From Puia dinghuensis (GTDB lineage Bacteria > Bacteroidota > Bacteroidia > Chitinophagales > Chitinophagaceae), in NCBI RefSeq assembly GCF_014642875.1, contig NZ_BMJC01000005.1, positions 558,001 to 622,000 of the forward strand: DNA of 64,000 bases, given 5' to 3'. The translations under genes were made by a program, and so were the position numbers. The notes under the pieces are model-generated. The model made no database searches and had not been told where the DNA came from. It saw nothing but the letters and a program-made list of their open reading frames with translations. Position 1 is the stretch's first letter; the number at the start of each line of letters is the position of its first letter. Of this stretch, positions 33,041 to 40,370 are shown piece by piece.

Positions 33041-33751
33041 ATGGTCCTCGGTCACTTCGGCGTCGGCTTCGGCGCAAAAAAATTCGCCCCCAAAGTCTCT
33101 CTCGGAACACTATTCATAGCCATACAATGGGCCGATCTGCTTTGGCCCGTTCTCTTGCTGCTCAACGTCGAAAAAGTAACCCTCAATCCCGGCAATCCCA
33201 AATTCCCGCTGGACTTCACGTCCTACCCCATCACCCATAGCCTGCTCATGGGCATCGTATGGGGAGCATGCTTCAGCGTCATTTACTGGCTCCTGCGCAA
33301 AGACACCCGCAGCGCCCTCATCCTCGGTATTTGCGTAGTAAGCCATTGGGTCCTCGACCTCATCGTCCATGCGCCCGATCTCCCCTTGTTTCCAGGCGAC
33401 TCCCCGAAGGTCGGCCTTGGCCTCTGGGACAGCCCCATCGCTGCCGCGTTGGTGGAAGGCCTCATCTTCATCATCGGTCTCACCCTCTATCTCAAAGCCA
33501 CCCGCGCAAAGAACACCACCGGGAAGTGGAGCCTCTGGCTGCTCGTCATCCTGCTGGTGCTCAACCAGGTCGCCGGCAAGCTCTCCCCACTGCCCCCCTC
33601 CGCGCACGCCATCGGCTGGGCCGCCCAATACCAATGGATCTTCGTGCTGCTCGGCTACTGGGTCGATAGCAATCGCACCCCCGCCGCCACTACTTCTCCT
33701 CGCCTCCAACAACCCGCGTCGCCTCGAACGCCCGCGCGTCCTCAGGTGTAA
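33041..33751 (+). CDS. YdjM-like metal-dependent-hydrolase-type membrane protein
   Basis: The 236-residue protein has several membrane helices. His and Asp residues are placed as in LexA-binding/YdjM-type membrane hydrolases: 'MVLGHFGVGFGAKKF', 'WADLLWPVLLL', 'YPITHSLLMGI', 'SHWVLDLIVHAPD'. The C-terminal 20 residues are Pro/Thr/Ala-rich and extend 62 bases into the convergent DUF3291 gene, so the true functional end may be earlier. The family's activity is untested. Confidence 0.82.
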   Translation: MVLGHFGVGFGAKKFAPKVSLGTLFIAIQWADLLWPVLLLLNVEKVTLNPGNPKFPLDFTSYPITHSLLMGIVWGACFSVIYWLLRKDTRSALILGICVVSHWVLDLIVHAPDLPLFPGDSPKVGLGLWDSPIAAALVEGLIFIIGLTLYLKATRAKNTTGKWSLWLLVILLVLNQVAGKLSPLPPSAHAIGWAAQYQWIFVLLGYWVDSNRTPAATTSPRLQQPASPRTPARPQV

Positions 33752-34181
33752 ACCGTTTTTTGAAATCGAACGCATAAGGCGTCGGCCCATGTGTGCGGAT
33801 GTGGTCGATCCGTTCCCACGCCTCTTCGACGGTCGGAACATGCCCCACCGGCACATACCAGAAGGCCAGAAAGTGCTCTTTCATCCGCTCGAACCACTCG
33901 CCGCGCCGCCGCACATATGCCGTATGATCGCTCCGGTACGTAAAAGCAAAAAGGTCGTCGATGCTTCGCCACACCGACATGTTCAAAATAATAAAAGGAT
34001 CGTCCGACACCTTTATAGACGTGGCATTGTTGGACTCATCCTTCAACCGCCAGACAAAACCTTCGCTACCCTCCGCAAGCGCATTGATCCGGTCGAGGTT
34101 CGCCGCAAACTCCGCCATCACCGGGCTGTCCATCGGCCCGAGTATCCTGCCGATATTCACCTGCGCTAAATAATATCCCAT
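33690..34181 (-). CDS. DUF3291 family protein
   Basis: A 163-residue cytoplasmic protein with the DUF3291 pattern: N-terminal 'YYLAQVNIGRILGPMDSP', 'GFVWRLKDE', 'LNMSVWRSIDDLFAFTYRS' and 'FWYVPVGHVPTVEEAWERID'. This is a ferredoxin-like ABM/monooxygenase-like fold of unknown function. The gene is complete. Its 3' end overlaps that of the YdjM-like gene by 62 bases, which is long for convergent genes. Confidence 0.9.
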   Translation of the reverse strand: MGYYLAQVNIGRILGPMDSPVMAEFAANLDRINALAEGSEGFVWRLKDESNNATSIKVSDDPFIILNMSVWRSIDDLFAFTYRSDHTAYVRRRGEWFERMKEHFLAFWYVPVGHVPTVEEAWERIDHIRTHGPTPYAFDFKKRFTPEDARAFEATRVVGGEEK

Positions 34182-34258
34182 TTTAAATCAATTGAGGTGC
34201 GCACAATTTATCGCTTTCTCCACCCTTTTTTCCTAAATTCCCTAACCAAAATACTCTT

Positions 34259-35320
34259 ATGCTCCCCCAACGCATTGCCGCCGCCGCCATCTTCCTCCTC
34301 CCACTGATGGCACTCTTCCCGTCGGAACCATCCGCCCAATCTCCCGGCTCAACCCCCGCCGCCGCCACATTCACCGACACCACCTACGCCGAACGCCTCG
34401 GCTACCCCAAAGGCGCCCGCGTCCTCATCCTCCACGTCGACGACGCCGGCATGAGCTTCGAATCCAACGAAGGCGCCATCAACGCTCTCACAAAAGGCGT
34501 CGCCACCTCGACAAGTGTCATGATGCCCTGCCCCTGGGTCCCCGCCTTCGTCGGCTGGCTCCACGCACACCCGGATATAGACGCCGGCCTTCACCTCACC
34601 CTCACCTCCGAATGGACCGGCTACCGCTGGGTCCCCCTCGCCGGCCGCACCGCCGTTCCCGGACTGACCGATTCCACCGGCTGCCTCTGGGCAAACGTAT
34701 TCCAGGTAGCTACCCGCGCCAGCCCCGATGAGGTCGAAACCGAACTCACCGCCCAGCTGCAACGCGCCCGCGCCATGGGCTTCGAACCAACCCACCTCGA
34801 CACGCATATGGGAACGGTATATGCAACCCCCGCCTTCCTCACCCGCTATATGAAACTGGGCATCACCAACCACATCCCCGTCATGCTGCCCGGCGGCCAT
34901 GATAAGCTCATCCAAAAACAGACCGGCCTGCCCGACACCCAGCTCAGCAACTTCCGCACCCTGGGCAGAACGCTCTGGGACGCCGGTCTCCCCGTCCTCG
35001 ACGATCTGCATAATTTCAGCTACGACTGGAAGGTTCCCGACAGCATCGCCCACGACGACAAAAAGCTCACCCACTACCGCACGGCGCTCTACATCGACGC
35101 GCTCAAGGTCCTCCAGCCCGGCGTCACTATGATGATCATGCACTGCACCAACGCCGGCGAACACTTCACTCACATCAGCGACAGCGGCCCCCTCCGCCGC
35201 GGCGACATGCTCGCCATGATGGACCCCGCCTTCAAAAAAGCCCTAACCGATCAGCACATCATCCTCACCACCTGGCGCGAACTCATGAAAAGACGCCAGG
35301 CCGCCACTACCCTCAAATAA
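34259..35320 (+). CDS. Exported ChbG/HpnK (YdjC-like) carbohydrate deacetylase
   Basis: A 353-residue protein with a signal peptide (about 1-27). The YdjC/ChbG motifs are 'ILHVDDAGMSFESNEGAI' (Asp61, Asp62), 'DAGLHLTLTSEW' (His112) and 'HLDTHMGT' (His179, His183), which supply the divalent metal ligands and catalytic base. ChbG removes acetyl groups from chitobiose and HpnK from hopanoid GlcNAc, both in the cytoplasm; the leader here suggests a periplasmic role. The 3' end overlaps the convergent VOC gene by 8 bases. Confidence 0.9.
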   Translation: MLPQRIAAAAIFLLPLMALFPSEPSAQSPGSTPAAATFTDTTYAERLGYPKGARVLILHVDDAGMSFESNEGAINALTKGVATSTSVMMPCPWVPAFVGWLHAHPDIDAGLHLTLTSEWTGYRWVPLAGRTAVPGLTDSTGCLWANVFQVATRASPDEVETELTAQLQRARAMGFEPTHLDTHMGTVYATPAFLTRYMKLGITNHIPVMLPGGHDKLIQKQTGLPDTQLSNFRTLGRTLWDAGLPVLDDLHNFSYDWKVPDSIAHDDKKLTHYRTALYIDALKVLQPGVTMMIMHCTNAGEHFTHISDSGPLRRGDMLAMMDPAFKKALTDQHIILTTWRELMKRRQAATTLK

Positions 35321-35699
35321 CTTGAAATAGCTGAATATTATTCCCGCAGGTATCATCCAACACCGCGATCTTTGTCACCCCCATAACTGTCGGCGACATG
35401 CTGAAAACCACCCCCGCCGCCTTCATCCGCGCATACTCCGTCTCCACATCCTCAACATAAAAAGCCGTCCAGGGGATACCCGCCTTATACAACGCCTCCT
35501 GGTACACCGCCGCCGGCGGGAAACCCAGCGGCTCCAGCACCACTTCGACCCCATCGGGCTCGTCTTTCGAAACCACCGTCAGCCATCTATGTTCCCCCAT
35601 CGGAATATCCCTCTTTTTCACAAAACCCAATGCCTCCGTATAAAAACGAAGTGCCTTCTCCTGGTCTTGTACCAGTACACTTGTCAGTTTTACTTTCAT
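35313..35699 (-). CDS. VOC (glyoxalase/bleomycin-resistance) family protein
   Basis: A 128-residue VOC-fold protein with the two beta-alpha-beta-beta-beta units: 'LVQDQEKALRFYTEALGFV', 'HRWLTVVSKDEPDGVEVVL' and a closing 'VLDDTCGNNIQLFQV'. It probably forms a dimer with a metal site. It lies 39 bases after a small AraC regulator on the same strand, which suggests one operon. Substrate unknown. Confidence 0.92.
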   Translation of the reverse strand: MKVKLTSVLVQDQEKALRFYTEALGFVKKRDIPMGEHRWLTVVSKDEPDGVEVVLEPLGFPPAAVYQEALYKAGIPWTAFYVEDVETEYARMKAAGVVFSMSPTVMGVTKIAVLDDTCGNNIQLFQVI

Positions 35700-35738
35700 G
35701 AAAATTGTATTTAAGCACCCAAAGATATTCGTAAGGCC

Positions 35739-36125
35739 TTATCGGATATTGCGCTTTCCGTCGCGGTACGTCGCAGGCGTGCACCCACTATATCGCTTGA
35801 ACAGCGTAGAAAATGACGGCACACTGCAAAACCCCACCCGATAACAAGTCTCGGCAACACTCACCCCCGCATCCAGCAACACCTTCGCCTCCTGCATCCG
35901 TCGCTCCGTCAGATACCGGTACGGCGTCACGCCATAACAGCGACTGAACTGCCGGATAAAATGGAACTTCGAGACAAACACCCCACGCGCAATCCCATCC
36001 AGGTCAACACCGCCGCAACACCGTTCATCGATCAACCGCTTCGCCGCCCGGCACTGATCGACCACCGCCCGGCAGGGGAAATGCTCCCGCTCGATCCGCA
36101 TCACTTCCATCTGGTAATACGTCAT
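35739..36125 (-). CDS. Small AraC-family regulator (DNA-binding domain only)
   Basis: A 128-residue protein consisting almost entirely of the two AraC helix-turn-helix units: 'LDGIARGVFVSKFHFIRQF' and 'VAETCYRVGFCSVPSFSTLF', ending 'FKRYSGCTPATYRDGKR'. No effector domain is present, as in SoxS/MarA-type regulators. It precedes the VOC gene and is divergent from the GMC oxidoreductase across a 63-base gap, so both are possible targets. Confidence 0.92.
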   Translation of the reverse strand: MTYYQMEVMRIEREHFPCRAVVDQCRAAKRLIDERCCGGVDLDGIARGVFVSKFHFIRQFSRCYGVTPYRYLTERRMQEAKVLLDAGVSVAETCYRVGFCSVPSFSTLFKRYSGCTPATYRDGKRNIR

Positions 36126-36188
36126 GATAACACCCTTTCAGGAAAGCTAAACATTTTTTCGTTACCTTACTCATTCAACGATTGCCAT

Positions 36189-37877
36189 ATGAACACTTAC
36201 GATGCCATCGTCATCGGCTCCGGCATCAGCGGAGGCTGGGCCGCAAAAGAACTCTGCGAACACGGGCTCACTACCCTTCTTCTCGAACGCGGCCGCCCTG
36301 TCCAACATCTCAAAGACTACCCCACCGCCACAAAGAATCCATGGGACTTCCCGCATCGCGGCCAGCTCCCCCTCCACATCACGAGCGAAAACCCCGTCGT
36401 ATCCCGCTGCTATGCCTTCAGCGAAGCAACCCAGCATTTCTTCGTGAAGGATAACGAACATCCCTATGTCCAGGAGAAACCTTTCGACTGGATCCGCGGC
36501 TACCAGGTCGGCGGCAAATCCCTCTTATGGGCTCGCCAGACCCAGCGCTGGAGCCCCTTCGAATTCGAAGGCCCCGCCCGCGACGGCATCACCATCCCCT
36601 GGCCCATCGGCTACGATGACCTCGCCCCCTGGTATAGCTATGTAGAAAAATTCGCCGGCATCAGCGGCAACAAAGACGGCCTGCCCCAACTCCCCGACGG
36701 GGAATTCCTGCCGCCATGGGAAATGAACTGTGTAGAAAAGCACATCAGCGAAAAGATCATGCAGCACTACCCCGATCGCCCCGTCATCATTGGCCGCTGT
36801 GCCCACCTCACAAAGCCACAACCCATCCATATTGAACAAGGCCGTGGCCAATGCCAGGCCCGCGATCTGTGTGAACGAGGTTGCCCCTTCGGTGGCTACT
36901 TCAATTCCAACTCCACCACCATCCCCTGGGCGCAGCGGACTGGCAAGCTCACCCTGCAAACCTTTAGCGTCGTACACTCCATCCTCTACGACGAAAAAAA
37001 AGGCCGCGCCACCGGCGTCCGCGTCATCGACACCAACACAAAAGCCGTCACTGAATACCAGGCCCGCATCATCTTTGTCAATGCCGCATGCCTCAATACC
37101 AACCTCATCCTGCTCAACAGTATATCCAACCGCTTTCCCCACGGCCTGGGCAACGACAACGGCCTTCTCGGCCACTACATCGCCTTTCATAACTACCGGG
37201 GCAATGTAAACGCCCAGTTCGATGGCTTCCCCGACGGCTATTATTATGGCCGCCGCCCTACCGAGGTCTTCATGCCCTCTTTCCGCAACCTGCATAAATC
37301 CGAAGGCCTCGGTTTTCAACGCGGTTATATGAGCTATTTCTCGGCTTCCCGCGCCGGATGGTGGCGGGGCGAACAGACGGCCGGCATCGGCAGCGCCTGG
37401 AAAGATGCGCTCACCGAACCCGGCTCCTGGTTCATAAATATGGGCATGCAAGGCGAGACCATCCCCAAATTTTCCAACCACGTCCGGCTCAGCCCCGACA
37501 AAAAGGACGAATGGGGTATCCCCCAGCTCATCACGTCCGTAGCCTACGATGACAACGATGATAAAATGGCCGCCGACTTCGTAGCCCAAGGTTCCGAAAT
37601 GCTCGCAGCAGCCGGCTGCACCAACATCACCGGCGGCAACAACCACCAGAACCCAGGCCTCGACATCCACGAAATGGGCGGCGTCCGCATGGGCAAAGAC
37701 CCCAAAACCTCCCTGCTCAACGAATGGAACCAGCTCCATGCCTGTAAGAACGTCTTCGTCACCGACGGCTCCTGCATGACCTCCACCGGTAATCAAAATC
37801 CATCCCTTACCTTTATGGCCCTAACAGCCCGCGCAGCCAACCACGCCGTCGAACAAATAAAAAAGAAAAGTCTCTGA
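36189..37877 (+). CDS. GMC-family FAD oxidoreductase (gluconate 2-dehydrogenase-like)
   Basis: The ATG at 36189 gives 562 residues beginning at the FAD-binding motif ('YDAIVIGSGISGGWAAKEL', 'LLLERGRPV'). The substrate domain carries a four-Cys-like segment ('CQARDLCERGCPFGGYF') typical of gluconate 2-dehydrogenase alpha-type members. The C-terminal GMC_oxred_C ('DIHEMGGVRMG', 'VTDGSCMTSTGNQNPSLTF') holds the His/Asn catalytic pair region. Related enzymes oxidise sugars, some at C3, usually with a small subunit 3 and a cytochrome; neither is adjacent. No leader is seen, so export would need a partner. Confidence 0.92.
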   Translation: MNTYDAIVIGSGISGGWAAKELCEHGLTTLLLERGRPVQHLKDYPTATKNPWDFPHRGQLPLHITSENPVVSRCYAFSEATQHFFVKDNEHPYVQEKPFDWIRGYQVGGKSLLWARQTQRWSPFEFEGPARDGITIPWPIGYDDLAPWYSYVEKFAGISGNKDGLPQLPDGEFLPPWEMNCVEKHISEKIMQHYPDRPVIIGRCAHLTKPQPIHIEQGRGQCQARDLCERGCPFGGYFNSNSTTIPWAQRTGKLTLQTFSVVHSILYDEKKGRATGVRVIDTNTKAVTEYQARIIFVNAACLNTNLILLNSISNRFPHGLGNDNGLLGHYIAFHNYRGNVNAQFDGFPDGYYYGRRPTEVFMPSFRNLHKSEGLGFQRGYMSYFSASRAGWWRGEQTAGIGSAWKDALTEPGSWFINMGMQGETIPKFSNHVRLSPDKKDEWGIPQLITSVAYDDNDDKMAADFVAQGSEMLAAAGCTNITGGNNHQNPGLDIHEMGGVRMGKDPKTSLLNEWNQLHACKNVFVTDGSCMTSTGNQNPSLTFMALTARAANHAVEQIKKKSL

Positions 37878-39157
37878 CACGCCCACTTCGCTACATAGGC
37901 CGCTCATGCACACGCCCCTTCTGGCTGCTTATCCTCCTGCTCGTCACATGCGCCACCCCCCGCGCGCAGAATCCCACGGGCATCACGCGCACCGTCGGCA
38001 AAGAACACGCGGCAAAAAAAGACACCTTGGCCATGCATCATGCACCCGTGCCGCAAAAAGACATCACCGACGTCCTCCATTTCCTCTTCCCCCACAAAAA
38101 GGACAAACCGCCGGACACCCTAACGGACGTCCGTAAACTCACCATATCCGGGCTCCCGGCCGTCGGCTACACCCTCACGACCCGCACCGCCGTCACCCTC
38201 ACCGGCAACGCCGCCTTCCGTGTCGATACCAACGCTAAGATCTCTACCATCACTTCCAGCGTCGCCTATACGCAAAACCGGCAGTTCACCTTTCCCCTCG
38301 AAACCAGCATCTGGACAAAGAACAACAAGTACAACTTCGTCGGTGACATCCATTACATGAACTACCCCCAGAGCACCTTCGGCCTGGGCTCCAATTCATG
38401 GATCGGCAACGAAGACCCCATGACCTACAACTATATCCGCTTCTACGAGATCGTCCTGCGCAAGATCACCGCCGACTTCTTCGCGGGTGCAGGCTATATC
38501 CTCGACTGGCGGTACGAGATCGCCGAATTCAACCCCACCCCCGCTGTTCCTTCCGACTATCAGAAATACGGCTCGCCCGAAAACACCCTCTCCACCGGCC
38601 TTACCCTCAACGCCCTCTACGACACCCGCGACAACTCCATCAACCCCTATAAAGGCTTCTATTCGAATCTCCAGTATCGTAACAACTTCACCTTTATGGG
38701 TAGCACCAGCAACTGGCAGTCGCTCATCATCGACGTCCGCAAATTCCTCAACTTCCCCGTCGGCTCCCACAATGTCCTCGCCTTCTGGAACTACGACTGG
38801 CTCATCCTCGAAGGCAAGCCACCCTTTCTCGATCTGCCCAGCACCAACTGGGACACCTACTCGAGCACCGGGCGCGGCTACATCCAGGGCCGCTTCCGCG
38901 GCGACGAAATGGTCTATCTCGAATCCGAATACCGCTTCCCCCTCACCCCCGACGGACTACTGGGCTCCGTTATCTTCCTCAACGGCGAATCCTTCTCCGG
39001 CCTCAACTCCCACCGCCTGCAATCGGTCCAACCCGGCTATGGCGCCGGCATCCGCATCAAACTGAACAAAACCTCCCGCACCAACGTCGACATCGACTAC
39101 GGTCTCGGCAACCAGGGCTCCCGCGGCCTCTTCGTCAACATCGGCGAACTATTCTAA
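37874..39157 (+). CDS. BamA/TamA-type outer-membrane barrel protein, probable CTG start
   Basis: The protein ends in an Omp85/BamA-type barrel ('NALYDTRDNSINPYKGFY' to 'VDIDYGLGNQGSRGLFVNI' and terminal 'GELF'). No ATG in the frame precedes the signal peptide 'TRPFWLLILLLVTCATPRAQ'; the first ATG inside the frame (38033) would remove that leader. I therefore place the start at CTG 37874, which overlaps the TGA of the GMC gene by 4 bases (CTGA), after an A/G-rich stretch. That gives 427 residues. No POTRA domains are visible, so it is a barrel-only relative, perhaps for surface export or lipid movement. A good terminator follows directly. Confidence 0.8.
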   Translation: MTRPLRYIGRSCTRPFWLLILLLVTCATPRAQNPTGITRTVGKEHAAKKDTLAMHHAPVPQKDITDVLHFLFPHKKDKPPDTLTDVRKLTISGLPAVGYTLTTRTAVTLTGNAAFRVDTNAKISTITSSVAYTQNRQFTFPLETSIWTKNNKYNFVGDIHYMNYPQSTFGLGSNSWIGNEDPMTYNYIRFYEIVLRKITADFFAGAGYILDWRYEIAEFNPTPAVPSDYQKYGSPENTLSTGLTLNALYDTRDNSINPYKGFYSNLQYRNNFTFMGSTSNWQSLIIDVRKFLNFPVGSHNVLAFWNYDWLILEGKPPFLDLPSTNWDTYSSTGRGYIQGRFRGDEMVYLESEYRFPLTPDGLLGSVIFLNGESFSGLNSHRLQSVQPGYGAGIRIKLNKTSRTNVDIDYGLGNQGSRGLFVNIGELF

Positions 39158-39163
39158 TAAAAA

Positions 39164-39185
39164 AAGCCGCCAGTTAAGGCGGCTT
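39164..39185 (+). terminator. Rho-independent terminator after the BamA-type gene
   Basis: AAGCCGCC-AGTTAA-GGCGGCTT forms a perfect 8-base stem 7 bases after the stop, with A-rich flanks on both sides. A shorter T-run (GTCTTT) follows further on. Confidence 0.8.
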
Positions 39186-39220
39186 AAAGTCTTTAAAAAA
39201 AATTGACCAAAAACATTCCA

Positions 39221-39499
39221 CTATTTCCTTGCCACTACGAACAACATGATAGCATAAGCGATCCCGATCACCCAATAAACAACTTTGATCTCATTGCTCA
39301 ACTTGTCGTGAACCATCTGGATCTTGTCATTGCATATCTGTATCTTGGCTTCCAATCTGGCTTCCAATTGTCTTATCTCTGCAATCACCTCCTTCATATC
39401 TCCGTTGATTTTTGTATCAATTAAAAATAGTAACGCTGTCTTCTGTTCCGCCGGTAAAGATATATTCTCCAGGGTCCTGCCAATCTCCGTCAATTCCAT
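39221..39499 (-). CDS. Small coiled-coil protein with C-terminal membrane anchor
   Basis: Starting at the ATG at 39499 gives 92 residues; upstream in-frame ATGs (39538, 39559) add unlikely sequence. A charged helical region with heptad-like leucines and isoleucines ('MKEVIAEIRQLEARLEAKI', 'KIQMVHDKLSNEIK') precedes one terminal helix ('VVYWVIGIAYAIMLFVVARK'). This resembles small tail-anchored coiled-coil proteins, some annotated DUF1640-like. I assign no function. The gene is notably AT-richer than its neighbours. Confidence 0.65.
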   Translation of the reverse strand: MELTEIGRTLENISLPAEQKTALLFLIDTKINGDMKEVIAEIRQLEARLEAKIQICNDKIQMVHDKLSNEIKVVYWVIGIAYAIMLFVVARK

Positions 39500-39559
39500 C
39501 ACTTCACAATTTCCCCCCAATTTACAAACATCTTCCATGTCTTCCAAATCTTCCCCCAC

Positions 39560-40366
39560 CTATCTCACCCTCACCCCCCTCACCTGCGACGTATGCGCAC
39601 TAAAATATCCCAACGCCCCTCCACTGAAATTCGTAACCGGATTCCCCGGAAAAGCCCCACCCGCCCCAATCGCCGCCGCATCCATACTCTTCCAATAATC
39701 ATACATCGGCTTATCTATACATTGCATCTCCACTTGAACGGTATCCCCACTATGCAACGTGCTGTCCTTACTGTTACGCTCCAGGGAAAACGTATTCGGC
39801 TGCCCCATCGCATAGGCATTGTCCCAGTAATAAATCGTCTGGTCAAGGTAACCGTCTATCGTCTGGTTGAACAAATAATACGCCGTCCCCGGACCATCAG
39901 GATTGACAAAATGCGGCAGCGCCGTGATCACCGTCTTACCCCCATTCAGCACCGGCTGGATCGTAACACTGTCAAGATTAACCCGGTATGGCATGGTGGA
40001 CGTCGCAAAAAAACTATCCTTCCCCATCACCACAGACAAATAATACGTCATCCCCTGCACTCCCTGCAGGCTGCTCGCAGTGTACAAACCCCCACCCTTG
40101 TCAGCCAACACCTCCGAATCACCGGCAGCATCCCATAGCTTAACCACAGCCCCTGAAAACCCCGGAAAACTGTTTGGCGAATAAAAACCCGTCGTTCCAC
40201 TGATCTTCACCGTATACGGACCAGGCCGATCAGTAATATTCCCATCGATAACATATTTGTTGGCCACCGTGCGAAGATCGAGCTTGATCACCTTCGTACA
40301 CGCAGTCAAAAAAAGGCCGGCAGTCAAAAATAACCCGCACAAAGTAAAACAAACTATCTTTTGCAT
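39560..40366 (-). CDS. DUF4249 lipoprotein, partner of a TonB-dependent receptor
   Basis: The ATG at 40366 (268 aa) begins a lipoprotein signal ('GLFLTAGLFLTACTK', lipobox LTAC). The DUF4249 pattern follows: 'KYVIDGNITDRPGPYTVKI', 'PGFSGAVVKLWDAAGD', a middle jelly-roll-like domain, and the end 'GGALGYFSAHTSQVRGV'. DUF4249 genes almost always follow a TonB-dependent receptor, as here with a 4-base gap, and are thought to form a surface partner like SusD. The ligand is unknown. Confidence 0.92.
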   Translation of the reverse strand: MQKIVCFTLCGLFLTAGLFLTACTKVIKLDLRTVANKYVIDGNITDRPGPYTVKISGTTGFYSPNSFPGFSGAVVKLWDAAGDSEVLADKGGGLYTASSLQGVQGMTYYLSVVMGKDSFFATSTMPYRVNLDSVTIQPVLNGGKTVITALPHFVNPDGPGTAYYLFNQTIDGYLDQTIYYWDNAYAMGQPNTFSLERNSKDSTLHSGDTVQVEMQCIDKPMYDYWKSMDAAAIGAGGAFPGNPVTNFSGGALGYFSAHTSQVRGVRVR

Positions 40367-40370
40367 AAAA

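Noticed and set aside
36525-37796. Minus-strand open frame (423 codons) opposite the GMC gene
   Set aside because: No start context, domain or membrane logic; the plus strand encodes a complete GMC oxidoreductase.
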